From IMG/VR virus record IMGVR_UViG_3300030108_004017, positions 1 through 64,000 of that record: a stretch of DNA of 64,000 nt. One strand, written 5' to 3'. The stretch comes from a virus. This document shows, one piece after another, positions 25,538 to 33,655 of this stretch. Under the pieces are notes generated by a model. The model was given only the letters and a program-made list of their open reading frames with translations. It searched no databases and had not been told where the DNA came from. Both the position numbers and the translations under genes were made by a program. Positions within the stretch are counted from its first letter, which is position 1. Each line of letters opens with the position of its first letter.

Positions 25538-26035
25538 TTATTCCTCTGAGGGTTTGTCTACTAAGTCTGCTGACTTTCCTTTCTTCTCCGCCTCAATTTC
25601 TTTCTTGGCCTCTGCCTTGAAATCTTTCTTCTTACCACCGTGGTAATCGTAGGCATGTCCCTCTTCTATAAGTATGTCATTGATACTCACTAACCCGTCT
25701 TTATTTCTATCGACATTCTCAGAAACTTCGTGACCAACTGCTGATGGGTCTACAAAGATTTCTCCAAGTACCCTACCAAATTTACCTGTTCCATAAGAAA
25801 CAATCTTGAAAACACCAGCCTCTAATAACTCTTTATTACGAGCTTTAGCTGCGAGTCCTTTGACTTTTTCTTCTTTATCACGAGTTCTACTTTCCCAAGT
25901 ATCTATACCCATATATCTAATTCGTTTTTTTATTTTCAAATCGAAACCCAAGTCGATATAACAATCGATTGTATCTCCATCTAAAACTTTCACGAGCGTA
26001 CCATTATACTCAAATGATGCTGGTCTTTTAGCCAC
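25538..26035 (-). CDS. Staphylococcal-nuclease-like protein with EF-hand-like loop
   Basis: 165 residues. The SNase domain is seen in VKVLDGDTIDCYIDLG, RIRYMGIDTWESRTRD (catalytic Arg and Asp/Glu area) and FGRVLGEIF. Between that and the last helix ILIEEGHAYDYHGG is an inserted DRNKDGLVSIND, which matches a calcium-binding loop (DxNxDGxxxxxD, as in dockerin/EF-hand). The C-terminus is Lys/Glu-rich. No signal peptide, so it probably acts in the cytoplasm on host DNA. Confidence 0.8.
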   Translation of the reverse strand: MAKRPASFEYNGTLVKVLDGDTIDCYIDLGFDLKIKKRIRYMGIDTWESRTRDKEEKVKGLAAKARNKELLEAGVFKIVSYGTGKFGRVLGEIFVDPSAVGHEVSENVDRNKDGLVSINDILIEEGHAYDYHGGKKKDFKAEAKKEIEAEKKGKSADLVDKPSEE

Positions 26036-26049
26036 AACTCTCTCCTAAT

Positions 26050-26373
26050 TTAGCAACAATCTTTAACTTTCTCTGCAACTGGTAATACCATCCACCAAGC
26101 AGCTCCTACTTCCACAACAATATCTGATGCAGTATTCCAAGCCCACTTTTCAACAGTACCATAAGTCTCTTCAGTTCCTTCGATTATATATTCAAAAATT
26201 TCCCAAGCTATTCCGATAATCAGAACCCATAGAACTGCCCATAAGTCACTAGCACCTAACCATTGAGCCACCTTTGCAATAAACAAACCAGCAGCAATAT
26301 GGTATGCCGTCCAATGGTCTAATGCACCTTTTTCTATAGTCCAACTAACAAATTTAGTAAAGGGATTATTCAT
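26050..26373 (-). CDS. Membrane protein (107 aa)
   Basis: At least two helices (AYHIAAGLFIAKVAQWLGAS; LWAVLWVLIIGIAWEIFEY), with a Glu-rich loop (IIEGTEETYG). Resembles small VanZ/holin-like membrane proteins only in shape. A holin is possible, but nothing proves it. It overlaps the next gene at the start/stop. Confidence 0.5.
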   Translation of the reverse strand: MNNPFTKFVSWTIEKGALDHWTAYHIAAGLFIAKVAQWLGASDLWAVLWVLIIGIAWEIFEYIIEGTEETYGTVEKWAWNTASDIVVEVGAAWWMVLPVAEKVKDCC

Positions 26374-26570
26374 TACTTACTTCCAAAGACTTTTGAGAAG
26401 AAACCTTTTTTCTTCTTTTTACCTTTTTCAGATAGTTTCTTTTTCTTACCTTTTTTCTTCTTCTTGATTTCTTCCATTCCTGCCATATTCATATCCATAG
26501 CATTTACTTGTGGAACTGCACCAAAGAAAATAAAAAGTGATAGTATTCCTGTTAGTATTGATTTCATCAT
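26373..26570 (-). CDS. Secreted lysine-rich small protein (65 aa)
   Basis: Residues 1-24 form a signal peptide (ILTGILSLFIFFGAVPQVNA). The mature part is about 41 residues, nearly half Lys (KKKKKGKKKKLSEKGKKKKKG), after a Met-rich MDMNMAGMEE start. A secreted polycation could disturb outer-membrane LPS or bind periplasmic nucleic acid; that is speculation. No family recognised. Confidence 0.55.
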   Translation of the reverse strand: MMKSILTGILSLFIFFGAVPQVNAMDMNMAGMEEIKKKKKGKKKKLSEKGKKKKKGFFSKVFGSK

Positions 26571-26591
26571 ACTTCTCCAATTCGGTTACAA

Positions 26592-26885
26592 CTAAAATCT
26601 CAAACCATGCTGTGTTGCAACTCGTTTCATAATATCGAGTCCTTGAGTAGAATTCAATTCGTTAGATTGAATTGCCTTACTGGCCTCGGCTGATGTGACT
26701 ATTTTTTTATAATCACTTCCATTATATAAATAGGTAGAAAAATTATTTGAGGTATTAGAAATTATTGATAAAATTTTCAATGTCTCTTGATAATCCAAAA
26801 AATAATGATAACCTAATTTTACTTTATTCGTTCTATCAGCCATAAGAAGATAATTATCATATGCTGAGTATTTCGACTTTTCCAT
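26592..26885 (-). CDS. Unknown protein (97 aa)
   Basis: Starts MEKSKYSAYDNYLLMADRTN. Predicted alpha/beta, with GYHYFLDYQETLKIL and GLDIMKRVATQHGLRF at the end. No family recognised. It lies before the AAA+ terminators. Confidence 0.55.
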   Translation of the reverse strand: MEKSKYSAYDNYLLMADRTNKVKLGYHYFLDYQETLKILSIISNTSNNFSTYLYNGSDYKKIVTSAEASKAIQSNELNSTQGLDIMKRVATQHGLRF

Positions 26886-26935
26886 TGTTTCTCCGTTATT
26901 ATATTATAAAAGTTTTTTCATTCCTTTGACAAATA

Positions 26936-26999
26936 GGTGGGGCGGAAAAAGGAATGAAAACCACCCCACCCAAAGATGTGAGACTACATTCTCACATCT
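26936..26999 (-). terminator. Tandem hairpins at the end of the AAA+ gene
   Basis: 26974-26999: perfect 10-bp inverted repeat AGATGTGAGA/TCTCACATCT with a 6-nt loop that includes the AAA+ stop codon. 26936-26970: GGTGGGGCGG/CCACCCCACC, 10 bp with one mismatch. The second is followed (minus strand) by a short T-rich stretch. Probably terminates or attenuates the AAA+ message. Confidence 0.55.
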
Positions 27000-28153
27000 G
27001 AATTTTCTTCTTCAATCTCTTCTGAGTTGAATAAGTCTTCATCAGTTCCATCATTTACATACTTCTGAACTAATTGTCTGATGTAAGTTCTTTCAGACTC
27101 TACACCACCATCATCAGAGTATTGTGGATAGATAGTAACTTCAGCAGCCTCATCAAGTGTGAACCCATCAAAGAGTAGTCCAGCCAACTCAACAGAAGTT
27201 CTTGTAGATACTCCATTTGATAATTTACCAGCCTCTGACATTGACTCAGTACGAGTTACTGAAGAAATCTCAGAAACAGATTGTAGTAAAGTATCATCAA
27301 CATGCGGGAACATATACTGAAGTAAACCAAATTCTTCTTCTTGTCCAAGAACATCCATCTCAATAGTGATGAACCTATCCATAAGTGCCTTATCCATAAC
27401 TCTTGTAGAAGTATACTCATTACCAATGTTAGCGGTCGCGACGAAAGTAACACCCTCTGCGACAGGTATAGTTTCTTGAGTAGTAGACTCGTCAAGTCTA
27501 AGGTATCTTTGACCTTGGTCAAGAACGGTCATTAGAATATTCCAAGCATCTGGATGAGCCCTTGATAACTCATCAAGAAGAATCACAGCGTTTGGAGTCT
27601 GAATCGCCTTGACGAAAAGTGCCTCAGAAAAGTAAGTACCCTTCTTCTTATCGAAGTGAGTATTACCAATTAGTGAAGACCTCGGGTCTTGAGTCGCACC
27701 TAAGTTGAAGTAGAAGTCAGGTCGGTCAAGTGAATTTACAAGTGACTTAGCCGCCATTGTTTTACCACATCCAGCGGGACCTGTCATCAAAATATTTTTA
27801 CCACGAACTGCCGAACGAACCAAGTATTTCCACTTGAGTTCTTTCATTACCAAACCTTTAGGTTTGAGGTCATAAGAAGAATGGATGAAGTTCAACACTT
27901 CAGCGTGTTCTGTAGGAACATCGATAACTGATGTATCAATTACAGGAGCCATAGTAGACTCGAATTCACTCATAGGGACTTTCCACCAATATACACGACC
28001 ACCTTTACCCTCTCTCTGTTCAAGAGCCATATTCTTTTCGTAAGCCGACTTACGAGTTGAAGTGATAATTTGAGAAGTGAATTTGTTTCCATTTGCATCA
28101 AATGCATTGAAACGATTTCCACTCTTTTCAATTTTTACGATTGTTTTGTTCAT
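26984..28153 (-). CDS. AAA+ ATPase, MoxR/CobS-like
   Basis: 389 residues from the ATG after AAAGGAAATAAAGTT. In-frame starts further upstream fall on the promoter -10 or +1 and were rejected. Walker A is GPAGCGKTMAA, Walker B is VILLDELSRAHP, sensor 1 is FVATANIGNEY, and the arginine finger is in DRF. The sequence is close to the CobS-like AAA+ ATPases of T4-like cyanophages. The N-terminal 90 residues are a separate domain (YWWKVPMSEFE). It most likely partners the VWA/HExxH protein at 29037-31154, in the manner of MoxR-VWA or CobS-CobT pairs. In phages its target is unknown. Confidence 0.85.
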   Translation of the reverse strand: MNKTIVKIEKSGNRFNAFDANGNKFTSQIITSTRKSAYEKNMALEQREGKGGRVYWWKVPMSEFESTMAPVIDTSVIDVPTEHAEVLNFIHSSYDLKPKGLVMKELKWKYLVRSAVRGKNILMTGPAGCGKTMAAKSLVNSLDRPDFYFNLGATQDPRSSLIGNTHFDKKKGTYFSEALFVKAIQTPNAVILLDELSRAHPDAWNILMTVLDQGQRYLRLDESTTQETIPVAEGVTFVATANIGNEYTSTRVMDKALMDRFITIEMDVLGQEEEFGLLQYMFPHVDDTLLQSVSEISSVTRTESMSEAGKLSNGVSTRTSVELAGLLFDGFTLDEAAEVTIYPQYSDDGGVESERTYIRQLVQKYVNDGTDEDLFNSEEIEEENSDVRM

Positions 28154-28198
28154 AACTTTATTTCCTTTTGTTTGTTTATTTGTCATTTTCGATACCCT

Positions 28199-28228
28199 AA
28201 TATACTGATAAAAGCCTATACAAGTCAA
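28199..28228 (-). promoter_or_regulatory. Sigma-70-like promoter of the AAA+ gene
   Basis: Minus strand TTGACT, 18-bp spacer, TATATT. The predicted start of transcription is about 28192, giving a leader of about 40 nt with GGAAA before the ATG. Confidence 0.75.
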
Positions 28229-28692
28229 GCACTTTTTTCAACTTTTTTCAGAAATTGTTGGTAAAATTTATTCAATACTAATTTTTGTTTCTTTGAGAGA
28301 TAACCATTTCTACTGGCCTGTTTTCTAAATGAAACTAACATTTCTAATTTACCACCCTCATATTCAGGACTATAATCACATTTAGTTAGTAGGTCAATAA
28401 CCTTATCAACCTTTGCAACTAACTTATCTCTTTTTTCTATGAAGTCTGAATCAGTAGTGTTCTTCAAATGTTTTGCATATCTTTGTACGATACCAGTAAT
28501 TGCATCGTCCATCTTAGGTGTGATGGTTCTGTTTTCACTCTGTAGTGCGAAATACATATCATCCACGAATGGACGAAAACTATTATCTTTTGGTAGATAA
28601 GCTTCGTCCTTGAGAATTACTTCAAGTTGAGCAGTTCTCTTTTCTCTAAGTGTCATAAGTTTGACAGGTTTCAAATTCAAATGTTTATACAT
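28225..28692 (-). CDS. Unknown helical basic protein (155 aa)
   Basis: Starts MYKHLNLKPVKLMTLREKR. Mostly helical, with a C-terminal KKQKLVLNKFYQQFLKKVE. It lies between the AAA+ and VWA genes, and its stop overlaps the AAA+ promoter. Located within the AAA/VWA module, it may be an adaptor, but no family is recognised. Confidence 0.6.
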   Translation of the reverse strand: MYKHLNLKPVKLMTLREKRTAQLEVILKDEAYLPKDNSFRPFVDDMYFALQSENRTITPKMDDAITGIVQRYAKHLKNTTDSDFIEKRDKLVAKVDKVIDLLTKCDYSPEYEGGKLEMLVSFRKQASRNGYLSKKQKLVLNKFYQQFLKKVEKSA

Positions 28693-28783
28693 TTACTAAT
28701 ACCATCCAAAAGTAAAATGTTCCAAACATCAATAAACAAGTTAGAAATTCTGCGATTCTATAACCGATTAGTTTCCAATTCAT
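28685..28783 (-). CDS. Membrane micro-protein (32 aa)
   Basis: Starts MNWKLIGYRIAEFLTCLLMFG; one membrane helix. AGGAGAAAT precedes the ATG, and a strong promoter lies 27 nt further up. Confidence 0.6.
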   Translation of the reverse strand: MNWKLIGYRIAEFLTCLLMFGTFYFWMVLVNV

Positions 28784-28809
28784 AATATTTCTCCTAAAAT
28801 TCATACCAT

Positions 28810-28839
28810 AATATAAGGTAAAAAACCTATACGGGTCAA
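28810..28839 (-). promoter_or_regulatory. Sigma-70-like promoter
   Basis: Minus strand TTGACC, 18-bp spacer, TATATT. Directly follows the stop of the zinc-ribbon gene and drives the 32- and 155-residue genes. Confidence 0.75.
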
Positions 28840-28857
28840 GCACTTTTTTTATTTTTT

Positions 28858-29037
28858 TTACGATTTCCAAAATTTTACCCTATAAGTTTCATTGGTAAAT
28901 GCTTCCCAAGTACACTGTGTGAACTTACATATCCAATAACTTTCAAAATGTTTCCGAGTGGATGGAATCATTCTCCACCCACAAGGACACATCGGTTGGT
29001 CTTTATACTTTCTATTATGTAACCATTTGAATATCAT
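28858..29037 (-). CDS. Small zinc-ribbon-like protein (59 aa)
   Basis: Starts MIFKWLHNRKYKDQP; CPC and later C...C (CKFTQC) give a possible zinc ribbon. The ATG overlaps the stop of the VWA gene (TAATG). No family recognised. Confidence 0.6.
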   Translation of the reverse strand: MIFKWLHNRKYKDQPMCPCGWRMIPSTRKHFESYWICKFTQCTWEAFTNETYRVKFWKS

Positions 29038-31154
29038 TACTTCTGTAGGAATCTTTTGTTCATTGTTCTAGCCAAAGAAGTAACATTTGTGGTATCAATA
29101 AATTGTGAGTCATTACCATACATTGTTTTGAAATTACTCATAACTCTATCTCCACTATAATCGTATCTATCTCCAATAAAGTAACTCATAACTTTGATAC
29201 CTCTTTCACGAAGTACTTTTACCATTTTACGAGTATGATTCAAAGCCTGTTCACCATTGTAGTCAATATTTTGACCATTGAACATTGGCATTCCATCTGA
29301 AAGATTTAGAAAGAAAGAATCTCTATCATTAGTAGTAGCGTCAATTTCTTTCATAATCGCCTCAAAACATAAACCCTCTGGTGTAGTACCACCTGGTCTG
29401 ATGTAGTTGAAGTATCTTTTTACTTTGTTGAATTTATCTTTTCTTGAATCATATCCAATAAGAATCATTGGTACATACATACCATTTCTACCATATCTAC
29501 CTGAAGTATTTTGAGTTGAACGAAAAGAAACAACCACATCCAATCCTTGAATCATTGAAGCCGCCTTAGTGATAGCCACAACAGAAGTCATTGTTTTAGT
29601 CCACTTTTCACCACCCATTGAACCACTCGCATCTACTGAGATGTGAATGATAGCATCTGAGTAAGACTCAGTATAAGAAGTTTGGAAAACTCTATCATTA
29701 CCAAAACCAAGTTCTGCAATCAATCTCTTATCGATTCTACCACTATCAAGTCTTGTCCACTTAGTAGTACGAGAATCATTTCTAACTTGTAATTTCTTAC
29801 CTAAGATAGTACCAAGTCTGATACCCTCAGTTACATAATTCTCATCTGTATTTCTGTAGTAGTCTTGTCTATCTCTATTCTTGTACCAATAAGAATCAAT
29901 TATACTAACCATATCTGAGTCCATTAGAGATTCAGTAAGATTTCTATAAACAAGAACTTTAGGGTAGTATTTTTTACCATTCCAATCTGTTGAATGATAC
30001 TCAGTAACATCAACCATCTCAGCGCCCGATTCTTCAACTGCCGTTAGTTCATTTTGAGTAGCCTTAGAAACTTTCTTTTTAGTGATATCACCATCTTGAA
30101 ATTTCTTTTGTTTCTTTACAGCGTTTTCTAATTGTCTCTTTTGTCTATCAGAAAGTTCGTTAGATGGTTGGAAAGTACTTTGGTCACCACCATTAGATTC
30201 TTGTCCATCATTCAAGTCAAAATTACCATCACTCATTCCATCTTCATTTCCGTTAGATGGTTGTGGAGTACCCTCTTGTGAGTCATCTCCATCACCATTC
30301 TCAGAACCATCTGAATCTTCTTCTGTAGTAAGTGGTTGAAGATTATTTAGGATGATGTCATAAATCTTGTATGCAATTTTACCAGCATCTTCAGTAGATT
30401 TTAGTCTACCAATATTTTTGAAATCAATAAGATTGTAAATCTCACGAAGTCCTTTCAATGCATCTAACTGAGTATTCTTATTAGTAAGATTGATAAGTCT
30501 GAACTCATAAGACTCCCAAGTCTCATCAGTATACTCAGAAGAGTCAAGTGCCTTATCAACAATTTTAGAGTTGAAATACTTGTCATACATTGAATGATAG
30601 TATGCCTTGTAACCAGGTGAAGTCTTGAAAACATAGTAGTCAATTCTTCTATCCTCAACATAATTCAAGATATTTTTTAGGTGAGTCTTTACTACATAAT
30701 CATCAATTCCAAATTCTTTAGCACGATTGATGTACTCTTGTGGAATTGAAAATAAGAAATCTTTTACATACTCAAAATCAGTTAGTTTACAATGTGAACC
30801 CTCGTGAAGAGCCAAACCAACAGTTGGGTTGAAAAGTTTATCATCAGTATTTGATGAGATAACTACAACTTTACCATCAGTATAAGAATCTTTACCAGAG
30901 TTGAATTTTACTTTGATTGTTGGGTCTTGAGTTACAATAGAAACGAAGTTACTAACTGCCTTCTTCATAGAAGAAAGTTTCATAACATCTACTTTAGGTT
31001 TGACAAAATCTTCATCGTCATTATCAAAGAAAGAAGTCCTACGACTATCCCACTCATCAGACAACCAAAAGTTTTGTCCAACCTTATCTTTTTTAGAACC
31101 AGCAGAATATAATTCTCTGAGTCTATTAGGGTTGAATTTTGTCTCGAAGTTCAT
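29037..31154 (-). CDS. VWA-domain protein with HExxH (CobT/MoxR-partner-like)
   Basis: 705 residues, with the start chosen at ATG after AAAGGAAAAATA (a 15-residue longer form begins inside the promoter). Near residue 118 is HEGSHCKLTD, a HExxH metallopeptidase-type site. About 285-360 is a low-complexity Asp/Gly/Asn/Gln linker. About 500-640 is a VWA domain with the MIDAS VDASGSMGG and later metal residues (SDGMP). The combination recalls CobT-like partners of MoxR/CobS ATPases. It likely forms a two-component AAA/VWA machine with the gene at 26984-28153. Confidence 0.8.
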   Translation of the reverse strand: MNFETKFNPNRLRELYSAGSKKDKVGQNFWLSDEWDSRRTSFFDNDDEDFVKPKVDVMKLSSMKKAVSNFVSIVTQDPTIKVKFNSGKDSYTDGKVVVISSNTDDKLFNPTVGLALHEGSHCKLTDFEYVKDFLFSIPQEYINRAKEFGIDDYVVKTHLKNILNYVEDRRIDYYVFKTSPGYKAYYHSMYDKYFNSKIVDKALDSSEYTDETWESYEFRLINLTNKNTQLDALKGLREIYNLIDFKNIGRLKSTEDAGKIAYKIYDIILNNLQPLTTEEDSDGSENGDGDDSQEGTPQPSNGNEDGMSDGNFDLNDGQESNGGDQSTFQPSNELSDRQKRQLENAVKKQKKFQDGDITKKKVSKATQNELTAVEESGAEMVDVTEYHSTDWNGKKYYPKVLVYRNLTESLMDSDMVSIIDSYWYKNRDRQDYYRNTDENYVTEGIRLGTILGKKLQVRNDSRTTKWTRLDSGRIDKRLIAELGFGNDRVFQTSYTESYSDAIIHISVDASGSMGGEKWTKTMTSVVAITKAASMIQGLDVVVSFRSTQNTSGRYGRNGMYVPMILIGYDSRKDKFNKVKRYFNYIRPGGTTPEGLCFEAIMKEIDATTNDRDSFFLNLSDGMPMFNGQNIDYNGEQALNHTRKMVKVLRERGIKVMSYFIGDRYDYSGDRVMSNFKTMYGNDSQFIDTTNVTSLARTMNKRFLQK

Positions 31155-31180
31155 TATTTTTCCTTTATTTTTCATACCTA

Positions 31181-31209
31181 AATATACGAAGAAAAGCAAT
31201 ACGGGTCAA
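31181..31209 (-). promoter_or_regulatory. Sigma-70-like promoter of the VWA gene
   Basis: Minus strand TTGACC, 17-bp spacer, TATATT; one of the closest copies of the shared promoter. Confidence 0.8.
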
Positions 31210-31218
31210 GCACTATTT

Positions 31219-31443
31219 TCACTTTTTTTTATATTTTTTGTAATTTTTATGATTGATGTCTAACTCAAATAAACAATCAAAACAGATAACATAACCACCT
31301 GCTATTTCTTTATTTTTTTCACATAACTTACAATGTTGTGCAACATCTGTATTGTTCTTTATATGTTTTGGTTCATACGGACACATAAGACATCCGTGAC
31401 CACAACAATAACCTCGTTCTAATAAAAACTCTCTTGATAACAT
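31219..31443 (-). CDS. DUF5522-like cysteine-rich protein (74 aa)
   Basis: The N-terminus RGYCCGHGCLMCPYEP is the DUF5522 motif (RGYCCGxGCxHCPY). A second cluster CKLCEK and CFDC adds a possible zinc site. The tail is basic. It has its own promoter. Function unknown. Confidence 0.7.
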   Translation of the reverse strand: MLSREFLLERGYCCGHGCLMCPYEPKHIKNNTDVAQHCKLCEKNKEIAGGYVICFDCLFELDINHKNYKKYKKK

Positions 31444-31452
31444 TGATCCTTA

Positions 31453-31481
31453 AACTTACGAAAAAAAGCAATACGGGTCAA
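31453..31481 (-). promoter_or_regulatory. Sigma-70-like promoter
   Basis: Minus strand TTGACC, 17-bp spacer, TAAGTT (weak -10). Overlaps the stop of the next gene. Confidence 0.55.
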
Positions 31482-31762
31482 GCATTATTTTGACCTTTAT
31501 TCAAAATATCTACCAATTCTAATGTTAGTCTATTATATTCAGGATACTTGGTTAGTACATTGAATAAGTTCTCAACATACTCTGGTGGTATAGAATCAAT
31601 CTCAGGAAATTCTCTAATCATATTAGCTGCATCTAAAAATGTTTTTATTGCATCTTCTATTTCTTTTGGATGGCCTGGTTGAACTCCTCGTTTACCAGAC
31701 TTGTAATCATCCATAAGTTTACTAAAGTATTTCCATTGTTCCGTTTCTTTATCTCTACTCAT
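31478..31762 (-). CDS. Unknown protein (94 aa)
   Basis: Starts MSRDKETEQWKYFSKLMDDY. Acidic and helical. Coupled with the next gene by ATG overlap. No family recognised. Confidence 0.6.
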   Translation of the reverse strand: MSRDKETEQWKYFSKLMDDYKSGKRGVQPGHPKEIEDAIKTFLDAANMIREFPEIDSIPPEYVENLFNVLTKYPEYNRLTLELVDILNKGQNNA

Positions 31763-31995
31763 TATTCATCACCATATAAAGAAAATGTTTTTGGTGGTGG
31801 TGGAGCTTTTGGTGGGTCGGGTTTGACCACAAAAACAACACCAGCTCTTGCATCAATGTGGAATTCTGTTTGACCTTGTGTTTCAAAAACATATTGTAGT
31901 CCATCAGTTAGTGATGGAAATACTTCTTCATTTTGGTCATTATAGTCCATCCATTTATCACCTGGTGGAACTCTCCTCAATACTGGTTCTTTCAT
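31762..31995 (-). CDS. Unknown Pro-rich-tailed protein (77 aa)
   Basis: Starts MKEPVLRRVPPGDKWM; the end has PDPPKAPPPPKTFSL. The central part is beta-like (GQTEFHIDARAGVVFVV). No family recognised. Confidence 0.6.
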   Translation of the reverse strand: MKEPVLRRVPPGDKWMDYNDQNEEVFPSLTDGLQYVFETQGQTEFHIDARAGVVFVVKPDPPKAPPPPKTFSLYGDE

Positions 31996-32585
31996 TATAT
32001 GAACTCCCTACTTATTACTCCGAAACTTTTTATTCCCACACTATATACTTTATATGGTATGTCTTTCATTTCAGAAAATTTCTTTCTACCTTTATACGCT
32101 TCTTTATTGAATCTACCATCTGTACCACCTTCAAAAAATATCACCTTACCCTCATCAAGTACTTTATCTTTTAGTACATCATATATTTTTTCAATCTTCT
32201 CACCATCATTATTCAAATCTAAATAAATCATATCCCAATCAGTATCAGGATTATCCAACCATTTTCTATAATCCAACTTTTCATATTCGATTATGTTCTG
32301 TAATTCTTTTGGTTGATTACGATATGAAAATTCAAAATCATCCATACTAAAAATATGAAACCCATCACTTGAATCATCCCACCAATCATAAGCTTTTATT
32401 TTACCATTTGGGTTTGTATCATATAAATATTGTGCCATAAGGAATGTGATTACTCCACTACCTGTACCAAGTTGTATAATTTTATTTGGTGAATTATCTC
32501 TTATCCACTTCATTATTCCCAACATACTTTCTTGATAACCAGTATGTATAGAGCCTCTTATGGCCCATTTATTCATTTGTATCAT
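31995..32585 (-). CDS. SAM-dependent methyltransferase-like protein
   Basis: 196 residues with motif I IIQLGTGSGVITFLMAQ, YDWWDDS, an MIYLDLNNDGEKIE acidic motif, and GKVIFFEGGT. Resembles class I methyltransferases that act on sugars or small molecules (CmcI/cephalosporin hydroxylase-like). Start ATG overlaps the HNH stop (ATGA). Confidence 0.65.
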   Translation of the reverse strand: MIQMNKWAIRGSIHTGYQESMLGIMKWIRDNSPNKIIQLGTGSGVITFLMAQYLYDTNPNGKIKAYDWWDDSSDGFHIFSMDDFEFSYRNQPKELQNIIEYEKLDYRKWLDNPDTDWDMIYLDLNNDGEKIEKIYDVLKDKVLDEGKVIFFEGGTDGRFNKEAYKGRKKFSEMKDIPYKVYSVGIKSFGVISREFI

Positions 32586-33088
32586 TTGAACTTCTCTATT
32601 CTTTTGTAAATAACTTTTTTAGATTTTCTTGCATTTGCAGTATCTGTCTTTGTTTTCTCTTTATGACATTTTCTACATAATGTTTGTAAGTTATCTAATG
32701 ACCAATAACTCCAATCTAAATCTTTTTCCTTTACTCCTTTTTGTTCCCATAAAGGTCTGATATGGTCTAAGTCCCATCTTCGTCTACCACAATTTTTTCC
32801 ACAATAATTACATTCACCCTTATCTCTTTTGTAAACATGCTTTCTTGCTTCTCTTGTATGGTAAATAATCATATACTCATCAACACATTGTTCGTGCCAA
32901 CTTTTCCTCATATTGATTGTACCATCTTCCTTTGTAATTACATTACCACACCAACGACATTGACCTTTTGTACTCGTGTAATAAGATTCTGGTTTGGGTG
33001 GTGTTCTATAACTTTTATTCTGTGGGTCATCTTTTCTTTTACGACCAAGAGTAGTTCTATGTTTACTTGTCCAACGACTTAGAGGCAT
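32582..33088 (-). CDS. HNH endonuclease
   Basis: 168 residues. CRWCG followed by CNYCGKNCGRRRWDLDHIRPL and LDNLQTLCRKCHKEK give the HNH nuclease core (DH...N...H) with zinc Cys pairs. An extra Cys pair lies N-terminal. Could be a homing endonuclease or act on host DNA. A basic tail follows. Confidence 0.85.
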   Translation of the reverse strand: MPLSRWTSKHRTTLGRKRKDDPQNKSYRTPPKPESYYTSTKGQCRWCGNVITKEDGTINMRKSWHEQCVDEYMIIYHTREARKHVYKRDKGECNYCGKNCGRRRWDLDHIRPLWEQKGVKEKDLDWSYWSLDNLQTLCRKCHKEKTKTDTANARKSKKVIYKRIEKFK

Positions 33089-33160
33089 ATATTATTTTTC
33101 TTTTTTATAAATAGTATTACACTTTCTCTAACTTCGATTTTATTTGTTTTATGTAAGAAT

Positions 33161-33655
33161 CTAAAAGTTTTTATATGTTATAAAAACAGAACTATAACTT
33201 ACAGATTTCCCATAATGAGTAAAACCATAATCAGGTAAATTAATACAATCAATTATCTTGTAATTGGAACGAACTGCTTCTTCAGGTAATTTTGCTTTTG
33301 GGTCAAAATAAATTGGCAGTATAAATGCAACCGTATCAGAAAATTTAAAAGAATGATTTATAAATTCTAAAGCTAATTTACCTCTTATACCCCACGGAGG
33401 ACCTCCTATAGTTAAAATTTTATTATTAGTATCAGGAGTCCATTTTAAAAAGTCCTGTTCTATAAGACCTTCGCACTCAGGCTTTATATCAATACCAATT
33501 TTGTTCTTGTGATTAATTTGATTATAAAATGAACCATCACCTGCACTTGGTTCTACAATAGTATCGTATTCAGAAATATCAATTCTATCAATACAAAGTT
33601 TTACTACTTCAGGTGTTGCATAAAATTTGTCATACCTGTTATCACCATATCTCAT
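33161..33655 (-). CDS. DNA N6-methyltransferase-like protein with altered motif
   Basis: 164 residues. Motif I is IVEPSAGDGSFYNQI, the acidic motif is IGIDIKPECEG, and motif IV is GGPPWGIRGKLALEF. Where active enzymes have NPPY/NPPF, here the first residue is Gly. A substitution at the catalytic Asn suggests a changed or lost activity. Motif V area (VAFILPIYF) is intact. Close to the HNH gene. Confidence 0.65.
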   Translation of the reverse strand: MRYGDNRYDKFYATPEVVKLCIDRIDISEYDTIVEPSAGDGSFYNQINHKNKIGIDIKPECEGLIEQDFLKWTPDTNNKILTIGGPPWGIRGKLALEFINHSFKFSDTVAFILPIYFDPKAKLPEEAVRSNYKIIDCINLPDYGFTHYGKSVSYSSVFITYKNF

